DNA of 64,000 nucleotides from Acholeplasmatales bacterium (lineage in GTDB: Bacteria; Bacillota_I; Bacilli_A; Acholeplasmatales; Anaeroplasmataceae): assembly GCA_017441525.1 (NCBI GenBank), contig JAFRXJ010000045.1:1-64000 (forward strand). Direction: 5' to 3'. Positions 44,067-55,561 of this stretch are shown piece by piece. Below the pieces are notes generated by a model, which saw nothing but the letters and a program-made list of their open reading frames with translations, ran no database searches and was not told where the DNA came from. The position numbers and the translations under genes were made by a program. Every line of letters starts with the position of its first letter. The first letter of the stretch is position 1.

Positions 44067-44963
44067 TTATTTTAATATTTCAGCTTTCTTTTTCTCATAA
44101 TCTTGTTCAGTAATTAATCCTTCATCAAGCATTTGTTTATATTTTCTTAATTCCTCAATTCTTGAATCAGCTTCTGTAGTATGAATAGGCGTAGGTGTTG
44201 AATTTGGATTATCAATTTTCTTTTGTTCCTCATTATAGCCTGCCGCTTTAGCTGCATCATCTAAATATTTTTTTGTGGCTTCATTTACTTCAGGAGAAGC
44301 AACAATAATTGTAGGAGATGGAATTTCATCTTCAATTTCATTTTCAGGATGCTTTAAGAAAGATAATATTACAAGTGAAAGTAGTAATACAATAAATGCT
44401 ATATTATTTGTTAATGCATATGTCATTGCAGTTCTTTGAATTGAATCATCTGCTTGTGCAGCAAAAACTAATGCTGTAAATACTGTAAATGTACCAAATA
44501 TAAGTAAACAAATAATACTTGTCGCACCTAAGAAGGCATATGAAGCTTTCTTTCTACCTCCTGTTACAAGAGATGCAATAATCAATAATAATGAAATAAT
44601 ACCTGCTAAGATAAAAGTGGCTACAAGAAGTGCAACAAGATAACCATTTGTTTTATTAGCTGCACATGCAACACATGTTACTACAAAGATTGTAACAATT
44701 GCACCTGTACCAACAGCAAGTGATACGCCACTTCCTATAATATACATTGATTTAGTTCTTCTAATTGCACCAACAAGTGCAAATATAATAGATATTATAA
44801 CAAGACCATTAGCTATAGAAAGCCATGTTCCTAAGACGATTCTTATATTTTCATCGTCAGTAATACCCATTGTACCTACTATTATAGCAATAATTTGTAA
44901 AACAATAGCAATAATAGGAAATGCTATAAAAAATATAGGCAATGTTTTAATATTCTTTTTCAT
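44067..44963 (-). CDS. Membrane protein with C-terminal SHOCT domain
   Basis: About 298 aa: six predicted helices in residues ~5-215, a charged linker, and the SHOCT motif at the end (RIEELRKYKQMLDEGLITEQDYEKKKAEIL). SHOCT is a short oligomerisation-type domain. Function unknown. ATG 44963 has GGTGAC 5 nt upstream; ATG 44973 is an alternative 3 codons longer. Confidence 0.75.
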   Translation of the reverse strand: MKKNIKTLPIFFIAFPIIAIVLQIIAIIVGTMGITDDENIRIVLGTWLSIANGLVIISIIFALVGAIRRTKSMYIIGSGVSLAVGTGAIVTIFVVTCVACAANKTNGYLVALLVATFILAGIISLLLIIASLVTGGRKKASYAFLGATSIICLLIFGTFTVFTALVFAAQADDSIQRTAMTYALTNNIAFIVLLLSLVILSFLKHPENEIEDEIPSPTIIVASPEVNEATKKYLDDAAKAAGYNEEQKKIDNPNSTPTPIHTTEADSRIEELRKYKQMLDEGLITEQDYEKKKAEILK

Positions 44964-45065
44964 AAAAGTCACCATCCTTATATGGTTTATTTTTTATATT
45001 ATAACATATTATAAATTTTTGGTCTATAAATCCGTTCTTTTAACAAATTATAAGTATATATGGTA

Positions 45066-45092
45066 ACAAAAAAAGCCACACTGTGGCTTATT
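45066..45092 (-). terminator. Terminator of plsY
   Basis: On the minus strand, AAGCCACAG-TGTGGCTT followed by TTTTTT. It overlaps the end of plsY. Confidence 0.8.
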
Positions 45093-45783
45093 TTTTCTTT
45101 TTAAATGAATTTTCAGTACCATTCATGAGCCTTATATAATTCTTCCTATGTCTAATAAATATTAAGGCAGTAGCACAAGAGAATAATATACATAATGCTA
45201 ATGACGTTTTACCAATAAAATATTCAATAAAATTATGAGGTTCTATACCTATAAAATGTAACATCCAACCTACACATACAACTGTAAGTGCTGCGAATGT
45301 TGAACCTAAAGATACATAACCTGTAGAAACTAGGATTAATCCAAATACGATTAGACAAGCTATTGCAGTTAAAGGAGAAGTGATTAATACAACTCCAAGT
45401 GATGTTGCAACTGCTTTTCCGCCCTTAAAGCCTAAAAAGATGGAGAATGTATGACCTATTATCGCAAATGCACCATACCATAATTCTTCAATATTAGATT
45501 CCCAAACGTGGGTTGCTGCTAATACCTTAACTAAAATTATAACAGCCATTCCCTTAAACACATCTAGGAAGAATACGAAGAATCCAATTTTCTTTCCTAA
45601 TACTCTAATTGCGTTTGTAGAGCCTACATTTCCACTACCATATTGTCTAATATCTTTGTGAGCTAAAAGCTTACCGATAACTAAACCAAATGGGATAGAA
45701 CCTATTAAATATGAAAGGATCATTAATCCTATTGCTATAGAGGCATTTATAGCCTCTGTATTTATATCACTTAATAAAAACAT
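45088..45783 (-). CDS. plsY: Glycerol-3-phosphate acyltransferase PlsY
   Basis: It acylates glycerol 3-phosphate from acyl-phosphate, the first step of phospholipid synthesis. Motifs: GSIPFGLVIGK, then GSGNVGSTNAIRVLG, and GHTFSIFLGFKGGKAVATSLG, spread over ~6 helices. ATG 45783 is chosen with AAGGA 8 nt upstream; a longer frame from 45816 would contain the promoter -10. The ~231-aa length is slightly long because of an N-terminal extension. Confidence 0.95.
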   Translation of the reverse strand: MFLLSDINTEAINASIAIGLMILSYLIGSIPFGLVIGKLLAHKDIRQYGSGNVGSTNAIRVLGKKIGFFVFFLDVFKGMAVIILVKVLAATHVWESNIEELWYGAFAIIGHTFSIFLGFKGGKAVATSLGVVLITSPLTAIACLIVFGLILVSTGYVSLGSTFAALTVVCVGWMLHFIGIEPHNFIEYFIGKTSLALCILFSCATALIFIRHRKNYIRLMNGTENSFKKKK

Positions 45784-45807
45784 AATATCAAATTCCTTAA
45801 CAAAATT

Positions 45808-45836
45808 ATTATACAATTAAAGATAATTTATGTCAA
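45808..45836 (-). promoter_or_regulatory. Promoter of plsY
   Basis: Minus strand: TTGACA (45836-45831), 17 nt, TATAAT (45813-45808). Full consensus. Confidence 0.9.
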
Positions 45837-45903
45837 AATTAATATAAATTATTTTAATAATTTGTATTATAATAATTAGTGGGGAGAATCATTGGAGGTT
45901 AAA

Positions 45904-46683
45904 ATGATTTTATATTTTTCAGCAACTGGTAATACAAAATATCTTGCAGATAAATTGGCTAAAGATTTAAATGATGAATCTATTAATTTATTAAAGAGGA
46001 TTAAGGAGAAAGATTATTCACCAATTAAATCAGATAAGCCTTTTATTGTTTGTAGTCCAATTTATGTATGTGAGACTCCCAAATTCTTTAATGATTATTT
46101 AAAGAATGTTCCATTAGAAGGAAACAATAAAATATATTTTATATTTTCTAGTGGAGGATATGCTGGAATTGCATCTAAAATTTGTAAGAGAATAGCAAAG
46201 AAGAAAAAGATGCAATATATGGGTAGAAAAGAATTTAGAATGCCAAGAAATTATGTAGCAAGCAATATGTATCCATTATTACCTGAAAATGAAATTTTAG
46301 ATAGATTAAATGTTGCTACTAAACTTGTTCATGAAACAGCTATAAAAATTTCAAATAATGAATTTTTAAAGGATAGACATGTATGGTTATTTGAATCTAT
46401 AGTAACTATTCCATTCGTTCCTATCTGGTCAAAATTAAAACACAAAACTAAAAAATTCTATACAACTGATTCATGTATAGGTTGTAAAAAATGTGCTAAT
46501 CTTTGTCCGTTGAACAATATAGAAATAGTTGATGGAAAGCCTAAATGGATTACAAATTGTTCTCATTGTATGGCTTGTATATCAAACTGTCCAAAATCAG
46601 CAATTGAATATAGAAATATAACTGAAAATAAAGAAAAATATACAATTTCAAAATATATTGATAAAATTGATGAAAAATTATAA
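45904..46683 (+). CDS. EFR1-type protein: flavodoxin-like domain plus 2[4Fe-4S] ferredoxin domain
   Basis: The 259-aa product starts MILYFSATGNTKYLADKLA, the FMN phosphate loop of flavodoxins, and ends with two ferredoxin clusters: CIGCKKCANLCP and CSHCMACISNCP. It resembles the EFR1 ferrodoxin family, which is common in clostridial genomes and poorly characterised. GGAGG lies just before ATG 45904; an upstream in-frame TTG would overlap this site. Confidence 0.88.
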   Translation: MILYFSATGNTKYLADKLAKDLNDESINLLKRIKEKDYSPIKSDKPFIVCSPIYVCETPKFFNDYLKNVPLEGNNKIYFIFSSGGYAGIASKICKRIAKKKKMQYMGRKEFRMPRNYVASNMYPLLPENEILDRLNVATKLVHETAIKISNNEFLKDRHVWLFESIVTIPFVPIWSKLKHKTKKFYTTDSCIGCKKCANLCPLNNIEIVDGKPKWITNCSHCMACISNCPKSAIEYRNITENKEKYTISKYIDKIDEKL

Positions 46684-46702
46684 TGAAACAAGTTTTCATT
46701 TA

Positions 46703-46732
46703 TTGAAAAAAAAGACGTATTTATGTTATCAT
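46703..46732 (+). promoter_or_regulatory. Promoter of parE-parC
   Basis: TTGAAA (46703-46708), 18 nt, TATCAT (46727-46732). Confidence 0.65.
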
Positions 46733-46762
46733 AAATAAGATGGTTATAAGGGAGGGATAAAA

Positions 46763-48688
46763 TTGGCAGCTAATACTTATAATGATGACTCCATAACAGT
46801 CCTTGAAGGACTTGAGCACGTTAGAAAGCGTCCTGGTATGTATATCGGCTCTACAGATGAAAGAGGATTACATCACCTTGTATGGGAAATTGTAGATAAC
46901 GCAATCGATGAGGCTCTTGCAGGTTATGGTAGAGAAATTAGTGTAACAATTAATGAAGATAATTCCATTACTGTTGAGGATAATGGTCGTGGTGTACCAT
47001 GTGGTATGCACCAAACAGGAAAGAACACAATGGAAATCATTTATACAAAATTAAATGCTGGTGGTAAGTTTGGTGGAACAAGCTATAAGACATCAGGAGG
47101 TCTTCATGGTGTAGGTGCGTCTGTAGTTAACGCCCTATCTTCATACATGATTGTAACTTCAAATAGAGATGGCAAGATTCACCAAATTAAATTTGAGGAT
47201 GGTGGAACTAAAGTTTCTAAGGTAGAAATTTTAGGTGACACAAGAAAAACTGGTACAACTGTAACATTTAAACCAGATCCACAAATTTTTACAACAACAG
47301 TATACCAATATGAAACAATCAAAACTAGATTAAGAGAATCAGCTTTCTTAATTAAAAACCTAAAAATGGTTTTAAAGGATAGAAGAAACAATAAGAAGGA
47401 TGAATTCTTATACGAAAATGGTATTTCTGAATATGTAGCATTTATGACTACAGGAAAGAAACCTTTACATAATGTAGCATATTTTGATGGTACATATAAG
47501 CTTCCAGATTCTAAAGATGAAATAGAAGTTGAAGTAGCACTTCAATTTATTGAATCATATACTGAAACTATTGTTTCATTTGTTAACAATGTAAAGACAA
47601 ATGATGGCGGAAGCCATGAAACAGGATTTAAAACTGCATTAACAAAGGCATTTAATGATTATGCTCATAGAATGAGGTTAATCAAAGAAAATGTCCAATT
47701 AGAGGGTACTGATATTAGAGCTGGTATGACTGCAGTAGTATCTGTAAGAATCGGTGAGAAATTACTTGAATTCGAAGGTCAAACAAAAGGTAAATTAGGT
47801 ACTCCAGCTGCCAAGACTGCAGTAGATGCTGTTATTTCAGAAAAGCTAGGTTATTTTTTAGTTGAGAATAAAGATTTATCTGAAACACTCGTTAAAAAAG
47901 CATTAAAAGAAGCTGAATCTCGTGCTGCCGCAAGAAAAGCACGTGAACAAGCTCGTATGGATAAAAAGGATAAAGGCGAAAAGAATATTTCTGATAAGCT
48001 AGCTCCAACAAGTGAAAAAAATAAAGAAATTAATGAATTATACCTAGTAGAGGGTGATTCAGCCGGTGGATCTGCTAAACAAGGTAGAGACAGAAGATTC
48101 CAAGCTATATTACCTCTAAGAGGTAAAGTATTAAATACTGAGAAAGCAACTGCTGAATCAGCATTAAAAAATGAAGAAATCGCAACTATGATTTATACAA
48201 TAGGTGCTGATTATGGTACTAACTTCGATTTAAAGAAATGTAATTATAAGAAAATAATTATCATGACCGATGCCGATGATGATGGTGCCCATATTCAAGT
48301 ACTATTATTAACATTCTTCTTTAGATATATGAAGCCTCTTGTAGAAGATGGAAGAATTTATTTAGCATTACCACCACTATTTAAAATTACTAAACGTGGT
48401 AAAAAAGAAGAAATTGTTTATGCATGGACTAACGAAGAAAAGGATAAGATTTTAGCATCTTGTAACTGCCCAACAATTTTACAAAGATACAAAGGTCTTG
48501 GTGAAATGAACGCAGAACAATTATGGGAGACTACAATGAATCCTGAAACTAGAACATTAGTAAAAGTAAGTATTGATGATGAAGCAGAAGCTGAAAATCA
48601 AATTGAAGTACTAATGGGTAGTGATGCAAATAGAAGAAGAGATTGGTTGGAAAATCATGTCCAATTCACTCTTGAGGAAGGAGAATAA
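46763..48688 (+). CDS. parE: DNA topoisomerase IV subunit B
   Basis: The ATPase subunit that decatenates sister chromosomes with ParC. GHKL motifs [25 protein letters not shown] and [21 protein letters not shown] motifs [15 protein letters not shown] (~433) and [15 protein letters not shown] start at 46763 with GGGAGGG upstream. The 641-aa length and the partner's lack of a GyrA box favour ParE over GyrB. Nearness to the inferred terminus (11-13 kb) is notable but may be chance. Confidence 0.9.
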   Translation: MAANTYNDDSITVLEGLEHVRKRPGMYIGSTDERGLHHLVWEIVDNAIDEALAGYGREISVTINEDNSITVEDNGRGVPCGMHQTGKNTMEIIYTKLNAGGKFGGTSYKTSGGLHGVGASVVNALSSYMIVTSNRDGKIHQIKFEDGGTKVSKVEILGDTRKTGTTVTFKPDPQIFTTTVYQYETIKTRLRESAFLIKNLKMVLKDRRNNKKDEFLYENGISEYVAFMTTGKKPLHNVAYFDGTYKLPDSKDEIEVEVALQFIESYTETIVSFVNNVKTNDGGSHETGFKTALTKAFNDYAHRMRLIKENVQLEGTDIRAGMTAVVSVRIGEKLLEFEGQTKGKLGTPAAKTAVDAVISEKLGYFLVENKDLSETLVKKALKEAESRAAARKAREQARMDKKDKGEKNISDKLAPTSEKNKEINELYLVEGDSAGGSAKQGRDRRFQAILPLRGKVLNTEKATAESALKNEEIATMIYTIGADYGTNFDLKKCNYKKIIIMTDADDDGAHIQVLLLTFFFRYMKPLVEDGRIYLALPPLFKITKRGKKEEIVYAWTNEEKDKILASCNCPTILQRYKGLGEMNAEQLWETTMNPETRTLVKVSIDDEAEAENQIEVLMGSDANRRRDWLENHVQFTLEEGE

Positions 48689-48690
48689 TC

Positions 48691-51402
48691 ATGGCGAAGC
48701 AAGAAACATTAAAGAAAAAGCTTGATATTTTCCTAGCAGAAAAATTTGAAGAACTAAAATTAGAGGAAGCACTAGGAGATAGATTTGGTAGATATTCTAA
48801 ATATATTATCCAAGAGCGTGCTATCCCAGATATTAGAGATGGCTTAAAGCCAGTTCAAAGACGTATTTTATATGGTATGAATGCCTTAAAAGTTACAGCT
48901 AACGCACCATATAAAAAATCAGCAAGAATTGTCGGTGAGGTTATGGGTAAGTACCATCCTCATGGAGATTCATCTATTTATGAAGCATTAGTTCGTATGT
49001 CCCAAAAGTGGAAAATGGGTGTTCCACTAATTGATATGCATGGTAACAATGGTTCAATCGATGGTGATGGTCCTGCCGCAATGCGTTATACTGAAATTAG
49101 ATTATCTAAAAATTCAGAATATCTTCTTGAAGATATTGAAAAACAAACAGTACCATTTGTTCCTAACTTTGATGACGAAGAGGTAGAACCAACTGTCTTA
49201 CCTTCTAGATTCCCTAACTTATTAGTTAATGGTAGTATGGGTATTTCATCAGGTTATGCAACATATATTCCAACACATAATATTAACGAAGTTATTAATG
49301 CTACAATTGAAAGAATTAATAACCCTAATATGACAGTAGATGACCTACTTGAAATAATGCCAGGTCCTGACTTCCCAACTGGTGGTATAGTAATGGGAAG
49401 AGATGCAATTAGAGAAGCATTCCTTACAGGATCTGGAAGTGTTTGTGTAAGAAGTAAATATGAAATTGAGGATATGAATAAGGATGGACAAAAGAGAATT
49501 GTCATCACTGAAATCCCATATGATATTTTCAAATCACAAACAGTAAAGAAAATGGAACAGCTTAGAATGGATGGCAAGGTACCAGATGTAATCGAAGTAA
49601 GAGATGAATCAGGTAGAGATGGTTTAAGAATTGCCATCGATTTAAAGAAGGATGCAAATGTAGATGCTATTATCAATTTCTTCTTTAAGAATACTGAGCT
49701 TCAAACAAATTGTAACTATAATATGGTAGCTATTTGTAATAAGCGTCCTATGAAATTAGGTGTCCTACCTATTTTAGATGCTTATATTGAGCATCAAAAA
49801 GATGTTGTAACAAATAGAACTAATTTTGACCTAAAAAAGGCTAAAAAGAGATTACATATTGTAGAAGGTTTAATCAAAATGCTAGATGTTACTGATGAAG
49901 TTATTGCTATCATCAGACATAGTAAGAATAAACAAGACTCAATCGATAACTTAGTTAAAGAATTTGAATTCTCACCTGAACAGGCTGAGGCTATCGTTAT
50001 GATGCGTTTATACTCATTATCTCATCAAGATATAATGGCTTTACAAGAAGAAAATGTTACTCTAAATAATAACATTTTAGAATATAACAAGATTTTATCT
50101 TCTGAAAAAGAATTATTAAAAGTCATTAAGCATGAGCTAAGCGAGGTAAACAAAAATCTAGTAGTTCCAAGAAGAACACAAATTGAAGATGAAGTTCAAT
50201 CTATAAAGATTGATGAAACAGATTTAGTATCTAAAGAACAAACAATGGTATCAGTTTCTAAAGAAGGATACCTTAAGAGAGCTAACCTTAAAGCATTTAA
50301 TGCAGCTAAATCAAATGGTCTAAAGGAAAATGATTCTATATTATTCCTGAAGGAAGTTTCTACTCTAGATACATTATTAATCTTTACTAACCTAGGTAAT
50401 TTCATTTACTTACCAGTATTTAAGATTCCTGAGGCTAAATTTAAAGAGGTTGGTACATTCATTTCAACATTAGTATCAACATCAGCAAATGAAAAATTTG
50501 TTGCTGTATTCTCTATATCAAACTTCAATGAGCCTTATTCATTAGTTCTAGCAACTAAAAAAGGTATAATGAAGCAAACATTATTAAGTGGCTTCCAGCT
50601 ACAAAGATACATTAAGCCTGTTAGAGCAATGAAATGTAATGACGACGAATTAGTATCTGTAGATATGATTAAAGACCCACTTGAAATAATGGTATTTACT
50701 AAAAATGCTGAAGCACTACGCTTTAGAGCGACAGATATTTCACTATATGGTACAAATGCCGGTGGTGTTAAATCTATCAATTTAAAGAATGGTGATGAGG
50801 TTGTATCAGTAATCTATTGTAATAAGAATGATGATTTCTTATTATTAACAAATAGATCAACAATTAAGAGAATGAAAGTAACTGATGTCTTATTAACTAA
50901 AAGATCAAGAGCTGGAAACCCAGTAATAAAGAAATTAAAATCTAATCCATATTTATTAATTGATGCTAAGAAGATGACTCCAAACCAATACAAAGAAAAC
51001 GTAAAAGTATTCTTAATGTATAAGAATGGTAATGATTCAATTGATGCATTCAATTTAAAATATAATGTTTCAGATGCTGGAAAACAAATTACACCAGAAG
51101 ATAATACATTAAAAGAATTAGTTGGAATGGTATTACCTGAACCATCTAAACCAGATGATGTAGTATCACCTGAATATTTAGTAGAGGTTAAGCATGACCT
51201 ATTTACTGATGATTTCGGTATCGAAGAAGAAACTCCTATAGTTACAGCTAAAAAAGCATCATCACAAGGAATATTTGATGAGCTAGATGCTATCTTAGCT
51301 AAAGAAACAGGAAAAAAGATTGACGATTCTATAGATGAATCAGAAAATGAAGAGAAAAAAGAAATAAAGTATAAAAAAATATCTTTATTTGATGAAGAGT
51401 AG
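48691..51402 (+). CDS. parC: DNA topoisomerase IV subunit A
   Basis: The breakage-reunion subunit: [11 protein letters not shown] (~51), active-site Tyr in [11 protein letters not shown] (~134), and PTLP-like region. The C-terminal half forms the beta-pinwheel. I find no GyrA box (QRRGGKG-like); [20 protein letters not shown] occupies that position, as in ParC. A long acidic tail ends the 903-residue protein, about 80 residues longer than typical. It follows parE after 2 nt. Confidence 0.9.
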   Translation: MAKQETLKKKLDIFLAEKFEELKLEEALGDRFGRYSKYIIQERAIPDIRDGLKPVQRRILYGMNALKVTANAPYKKSARIVGEVMGKYHPHGDSSIYEALVRMSQKWKMGVPLIDMHGNNGSIDGDGPAAMRYTEIRLSKNSEYLLEDIEKQTVPFVPNFDDEEVEPTVLPSRFPNLLVNGSMGISSGYATYIPTHNINEVINATIERINNPNMTVDDLLEIMPGPDFPTGGIVMGRDAIREAFLTGSGSVCVRSKYEIEDMNKDGQKRIVITEIPYDIFKSQTVKKMEQLRMDGKVPDVIEVRDESGRDGLRIAIDLKKDANVDAIINFFFKNTELQTNCNYNMVAICNKRPMKLGVLPILDAYIEHQKDVVTNRTNFDLKKAKKRLHIVEGLIKMLDVTDEVIAIIRHSKNKQDSIDNLVKEFEFSPEQAEAIVMMRLYSLSHQDIMALQEENVTLNNNILEYNKILSSEKELLKVIKHELSEVNKNLVVPRRTQIEDEVQSIKIDETDLVSKEQTMVSVSKEGYLKRANLKAFNAAKSNGLKENDSILFLKEVSTLDTLLIFTNLGNFIYLPVFKIPEAKFKEVGTFISTLVSTSANEKFVAVFSISNFNEPYSLVLATKKGIMKQTLLSGFQLQRYIKPVRAMKCNDDELVSVDMIKDPLEIMVFTKNAEALRFRATDISLYGTNAGGVKSINLKNGDEVVSVIYCNKNDDFLLLTNRSTIKRMKVTDVLLTKRSRAGNPVIKKLKSNPYLLIDAKKMTPNQYKENVKVFLMYKNGNDSIDAFNLKYNVSDAGKQITPEDNTLKELVGMVLPEPSKPDDVVSPEYLVEVKHDLFTDDFGIEEETPIVTAKKASSQGIFDELDAILAKETGKKIDDSIDESENEEKKEIKYKKISLFDEE

Positions 51403-51430
51403 ATAATTCATTCCATATTGAATACTATTT

Positions 51431-51464
51431 AGGGAAAGTACAAAATGTGCTTTCCCTTTTTAAA
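51431..51464 (+). terminator. Terminator after parC
   Basis: GGGAAAGTAC pairs with GTGCTTTCCC (one A-G/G-T irregularity) around a short A-rich loop, followed by TTTTT. Confidence 0.88.
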
Positions 51465-51559
51465 ATTTTTAAAATAATACATTCCTTTTTATTTAAGTGT
51501 GTTATAATAAAATATATTTAGTAAATAATTTAAAAATTATTTTATGGGTGGAGAAAAAT

Positions 51560-52915
51560 ATGAAAATAATTCTAGTCGGCGCCGGAAAAATGGGAACAGA
51601 AATAATTAAACATGTATGTCATGAAAATCATGAGGTTATTGTTATTGATTCATCTTCAAGCGTTATTGAATCTATTATTAATGAATATGATGTAATGGGT
51701 TATTGTGGTAAAGGTGCTTCATATGAAGTATTAAAAAATGCTGGTGTTGATAAGGCAGATCTTTTTATTGCTGTTACTGAATCAGATGAAGCAAATATGC
51801 TTGCTTGCTTAATGGCTAAAAAAATAGGTGCAAAGCACACAATTGCTCGTGTTAGAGATTATGAATATACAAATCAAGTTGATTTGATGACAGATGCATT
51901 AGAAATAACAAGAACAATCAATCCAGAATTAGAATCTGCAAGAGAAATACTTCGTATAATCAACTTCCCTGAAGCAGCTAGAGTTGACTCATTTGCCCAT
52001 GGTAGTGCCGATATAACAGAATTCTATATTTCAGAAGATTCACCACTTGTAGGAATGTCTTTAAAACAAATTAATTCAAAATTAGGAGTATCAATTCTTA
52101 TTTGTGCTGTAAAAAGAGGAAAAGAAGTTGTTATTCCTAATGGTAATTTCGTATTAGAGGGAAAAGATAGAATTTCACTTATATCATCACAAGAACAATC
52201 AAAGGCATTTATATCTAAGCTTGGATTATCAAAAACTAAGATGAAAGATATTTTAATTATAGGTGCATCTAGAATATCTTATTATTTAGCTGAAGGCTTA
52301 GTAAAGAATAATTATAATGTTAAAATAATAGAACTAAATCCTGAAAAGGCAAATGAATTTGCTGAATCAATACCACAGGCAAATGTAATAGTTGGTGATG
52401 GTTCAGATCAAAATTTATTAAGAGATGAAGGAATGCAAAATTTTGATGCGGTAGTTTGTTTAACAGGTAATGATGAACAAAATATTATCGTATCATTATA
52501 TGCTAACCAACAAAATGTAAAAAAGATTATTACTAAAGTTAATAAAGCATCATTTGCAGGTCTTTTAAGTTCAGTTCAAATGGGTTCAGTAATATTCCCA
52601 CAAGAGATTGCTGCTAACCAAATTGTTTCATATGTTAGAGCCTCATCTAATGTCGGTGGTAATAATATTATTACCCTACATAAGATTGTAGAAAACCAAG
52701 TTGAAGTATCAGAGTTTATCGCATCTAGTAATTCAAAGGCTCTAAATATTCAATTAAAGGATTTAAATTTAAAAAAGGGTATATTAATTGGAGGTATAAT
52801 TAGGGAACATCAAATTATCATACCATCAGGTATGACATCAATTCAGGAAAGGGATTCTGTCATTATTGTGTCTAAAGATATAATCTTAAATGACCTAGAT
52901 GATATTTTGGTGTAA
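51560..52915 (+). CDS. trkA: Trk system potassium uptake protein TrkA
   Basis: A peripheral NAD(H)/ATP-binding gating subunit of 451 aa with two RCK modules. The first Rossmann loop is GAGKMGTEIIKH (~7-18) and the second IIGASRISYYLAEGL (~233-247). Each is followed by a TrkA-C segment. ATG 51560 has GGTGGAG upstream; a longer frame from 51497 has no ribosome site. Coupled to trkH after 3 nt. Confidence 0.95.
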   Translation: MKIILVGAGKMGTEIIKHVCHENHEVIVIDSSSSVIESIINEYDVMGYCGKGASYEVLKNAGVDKADLFIAVTESDEANMLACLMAKKIGAKHTIARVRDYEYTNQVDLMTDALEITRTINPELESAREILRIINFPEAARVDSFAHGSADITEFYISEDSPLVGMSLKQINSKLGVSILICAVKRGKEVVIPNGNFVLEGKDRISLISSQEQSKAFISKLGLSKTKMKDILIIGASRISYYLAEGLVKNNYNVKIIELNPEKANEFAESIPQANVIVGDGSDQNLLRDEGMQNFDAVVCLTGNDEQNIIVSLYANQQNVKKIITKVNKASFAGLLSSVQMGSVIFPQEIAANQIVSYVRASSNVGGNNIITLHKIVENQVEVSEFIASSNSKALNIQLKDLNLKKGILIGGIIREHQIIIPSGMTSIQERDSVIIVSKDIILNDLDDILV

Positions 52916-52918
52916 TTT

Positions 52919-54442
52919 ATGAATTATGCAGTCATAAGAAATTTAGTTGGAAAGATTTTGGTGCTAGTAGGATTTTTAATGCTAGTACCATTAATTACAG
53001 CTATAGTATATTTAGAAAAAATTCAAAATATAATTTCTTATTTAATTCCAATGGCCGGTCTAATAATAACAGGTTATTTCTTAGGATATTTTAAAAAAGC
53101 AAAAGATACCAGAATGGGAGCACGAGAAGGCTTCGTTATAGTTAGTATCTCATGGGTATTAATGTCACTTTTTGGGTGTCTTCCATTTTTGATTTCTGGT
53201 TATGTAAAAGATTTCTTTACAGCATTCTTTGAAATATCTTCAGGATTTACAACCACAGGTGCTTCAGCCCTAACTTCAGAGGAATTAGAAATAATGCTAA
53301 ATGAAGGTGCACATTCGCTTTTAATGTGGAGATCATTTTCACATTGGATTGGTGGTATGGGTATATTAGTATTTATACTAGCTATTATATTTGAATCTAA
53401 TGATGGTTCAGCTTTGCATATCTTAAAAGCCGAATCTCCAGGTCCACAGGTTGGTAAAATAGTTTCAAAAATGAAATTATCATCAAGAATATTGTATCTA
53501 ATATACATAGGCATGACAGTACTTCAAATAATCGCATTATTAATTTGCCATATATTTGATAAAAATATGACAATCTTTGATATATTTATTATGACATTTG
53601 GTACCGCAGGTACTGGTGGATTTGCAACTACATCAGCAAGCTGTGCACTATATGCACCATGCTCACAATATGTAATTGCTATATTCATGTTATTATTTGG
53701 TATTAATTTTAGCGTTTATTATTGGCTATTAATCAGAAACTTTAAAGATATAATAAAAAATGAAGAATTAAGATTATATCTTATTATGGTTATTGCAGCT
53801 GTCGCAATAATAACAATTCAAGTTGTTAATAGATATGCATCTATTGAAGAGGCCTTTAGACATTCTCTATTCACAGTTGCATCACTAGTATCTACAACAG
53901 GTTATGCAACAACAGATTATTGGAGTGGAGCTCAAGGTAGTTGGCCAGTATTATCTCTTTGTATATTATTATTCTTAATGCTTTGTGGTGCATGTGCAGG
54001 ATCAACTGCGGGTGGTATGAAGCAATCAAGAGTTTTAATTATAACTAAATACTCTAAATCAAAGATTAAATCTATGATATCACCAAGAAGAGTTGAGGTT
54101 ATAAGATTAGATGGTAAACCACTAGATAAAAAGGTTGTTGATTCAACTGTATCATTCTTTGTTTTATATATAATTGTAATTATTGCATCAACATTGTTAA
54201 TATCAATTTGGAATCCAGCAATGTCAGCCGAGGATGCAACTCCTTTAACAATGATAACTGCATCATTATCTTGTATATCTAATATTGGTCCGGGTCTTGG
54301 AGCTGTAGGACCTGCAGGAGGATTTTCTAATTTCTCATGGTTTTCTAAATTAGTTTTAACAATTGTAATGATTGCCGGAAGATTAGAGTTATATCCAATA
54401 TTAATTTTATTTTCAAGAAACACATACAAAAAGAGCACTTAA
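52919..54442 (+). CDS. trkH: Trk system potassium uptake protein TrkH
   Basis: The ion-conducting subunit, 507 aa, with four M1-P-M2 units. Selectivity-filter segments include TTGASAL, GTAGTGGFATTSAS, STTGYAT and SNIGPGLGAVGP. With TrkA it takes up K+ in response to osmotic or energy state. Confidence 0.95.
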   Translation: MNYAVIRNLVGKILVLVGFLMLVPLITAIVYLEKIQNIISYLIPMAGLIITGYFLGYFKKAKDTRMGAREGFVIVSISWVLMSLFGCLPFLISGYVKDFFTAFFEISSGFTTTGASALTSEELEIMLNEGAHSLLMWRSFSHWIGGMGILVFILAIIFESNDGSALHILKAESPGPQVGKIVSKMKLSSRILYLIYIGMTVLQIIALLICHIFDKNMTIFDIFIMTFGTAGTGGFATTSASCALYAPCSQYVIAIFMLLFGINFSVYYWLLIRNFKDIIKNEELRLYLIMVIAAVAIITIQVVNRYASIEEAFRHSLFTVASLVSTTGYATTDYWSGAQGSWPVLSLCILLFLMLCGACAGSTAGGMKQSRVLIITKYSKSKIKSMISPRRVEVIRLDGKPLDKKVVDSTVSFFVLYIIVIIASTLLISIWNPAMSAEDATPLTMITASLSCISNIGPGLGAVGPAGGFSNFSWFSKLVLTIVMIAGRLELYPILILFSRNTYKKST

Positions 54443-54454
54443 TGTGCTTTTTTT
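54431..54454 (+). terminator. Terminator overlapping the trkH stop
   Basis: AAGAGCACTTAATGTGCTTT then TTTT; the stem begins inside the last codons. The following ~180 nt up to the next promoter show AT-rich sequence only. Confidence 0.8.
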
Positions 54455-54631
54455 ATATTATTTTTAATTATTTTTCAAAAACAAACAGAAAAATATTGCC
54501 TATATATGAATTTAAAGTGGAAAATTGCCCGTTTTTTGAACTTTTAGTATTTTTTTAATATTCATACATCATTAAATCTAAAAATTAATCATAGGCGTTA
54601 TTATAATGATATCTAAATATCTATGGCACAC

Positions 54632-54660
54632 TTGAAATTTTAGGCATATTTCTATATAAT
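54632..54660 (+). promoter_or_regulatory. Promoter of the S24/S26-like gene
   Basis: TTGAAA (54632-54637), 17 nt, TATAAT (54655-54660). Confidence 0.85.
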
Positions 54661-54689
54661 ATAAATATCGAATTATTAGAGGGGAAACT

Positions 54690-55559
54690 ATGAGAAAATT
54701 TCAAAGAGTTGAAGGCCCTGAGTTAGAAAATCAAACAGTTGAAACCGAAGAGGTTGAGGAAGTTGAAGAAAAACTTGACGTCAACGGATTGGATATTGTT
54801 TTAGATAGAGTAACACATGGACTTATCGGAACCTTAAAAATTGAAGATGACATGAATAAGCCACTTTTGAGGGTTGGAGATTTTGCTCATATTAGAACTC
54901 CTCAAAGATTAGAGAAAAAAGATTTAGTTTTATATAAATCTCATGATGAATATTTCATTAGACGAATTATAAAATTTAAAGATATGAATATCTATGTGGC
55001 TGGAGATCATGAAAAGGAATATCACATCATCCACAAGGAAGATATTATTGGTAAGGTAATAGGAAGACAAAGAAAGAAAAGATTCTTAAGCTTCTCATTA
55101 AATCCTACCAAGAAGGTATATGTATTTAGGAAGGTAAATCTAGCATACTTTAGATTAAAAGACAGAGTACTAGATTACGAAGATGATATTAACAACCAAG
55201 CATTAGAAAATGCTATGCAAAATATTACTGAACAACAACAAGAGGCTCAGCAATATAAATATGACTTCGACCTTGATTCTGAATTATCATCATTCCTAGA
55301 CCCAGATGAGCTTGTAAGACAATTAGAAAATGCTGATACTATGGCTCCTCAAGAGGAAGAAATCCAATATGTTGATGAATTCGGTAATCCTATTGATCCA
55401 AATGAGATTACAGCTGATGATGAAGTTCTAGATTACGAAGAACCTCAGGAGGAAGAAGAACCTCAAGAGGAATTACTTGATGATGATGCTTCTATCGAAG
55501 CCTTCGATGATGAAAAGAAGGAAGAAGAAAAAGAACCTGAAGCAACATACGAAGGATAA
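54690..55559 (+). CDS. S24/S26 peptidase-like protein lacking the catalytic serine, with acidic tail
   Basis: Residues ~25-140 follow the signal-peptidase/LexA fold order: a segment aligned with SSMxPTLxxGD reads DDMNKPLLRVGDFAHI, then LEKKDLVLYKS, YFIRRIIKF and IYVAGDHEKEYH. The Ser is replaced by Asp and the Lys region by RR, so it should not cleave peptides. A helical middle and an ~80-residue Glu/Asp-rich tail follow. No membrane helix or signal peptide. It is probably a binding or regulatory protein (inference). GAGGGG precedes the ATG. Confidence 0.6.
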   Translation: MRKFQRVEGPELENQTVETEEVEEVEEKLDVNGLDIVLDRVTHGLIGTLKIEDDMNKPLLRVGDFAHIRTPQRLEKKDLVLYKSHDEYFIRRIIKFKDMNIYVAGDHEKEYHIIHKEDIIGKVIGRQRKKRFLSFSLNPTKKVYVFRKVNLAYFRLKDRVLDYEDDINNQALENAMQNITEQQQEAQQYKYDFDLDSELSSFLDPDELVRQLENADTMAPQEEEIQYVDEFGNPIDPNEITADDEVLDYEEPQEEEEPQEELLDDDASIEAFDDEKKEEEKEPEATYEG

Positions 55560-55561
55560 TA

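Noticed and set aside
46763-51402. Naming the type II topoisomerase pair gyrB-gyrA
   Set aside because: The A subunit lacks a GyrA-box-like motif and ParC-like sequence occupies that place, so topoisomerase IV is preferred.
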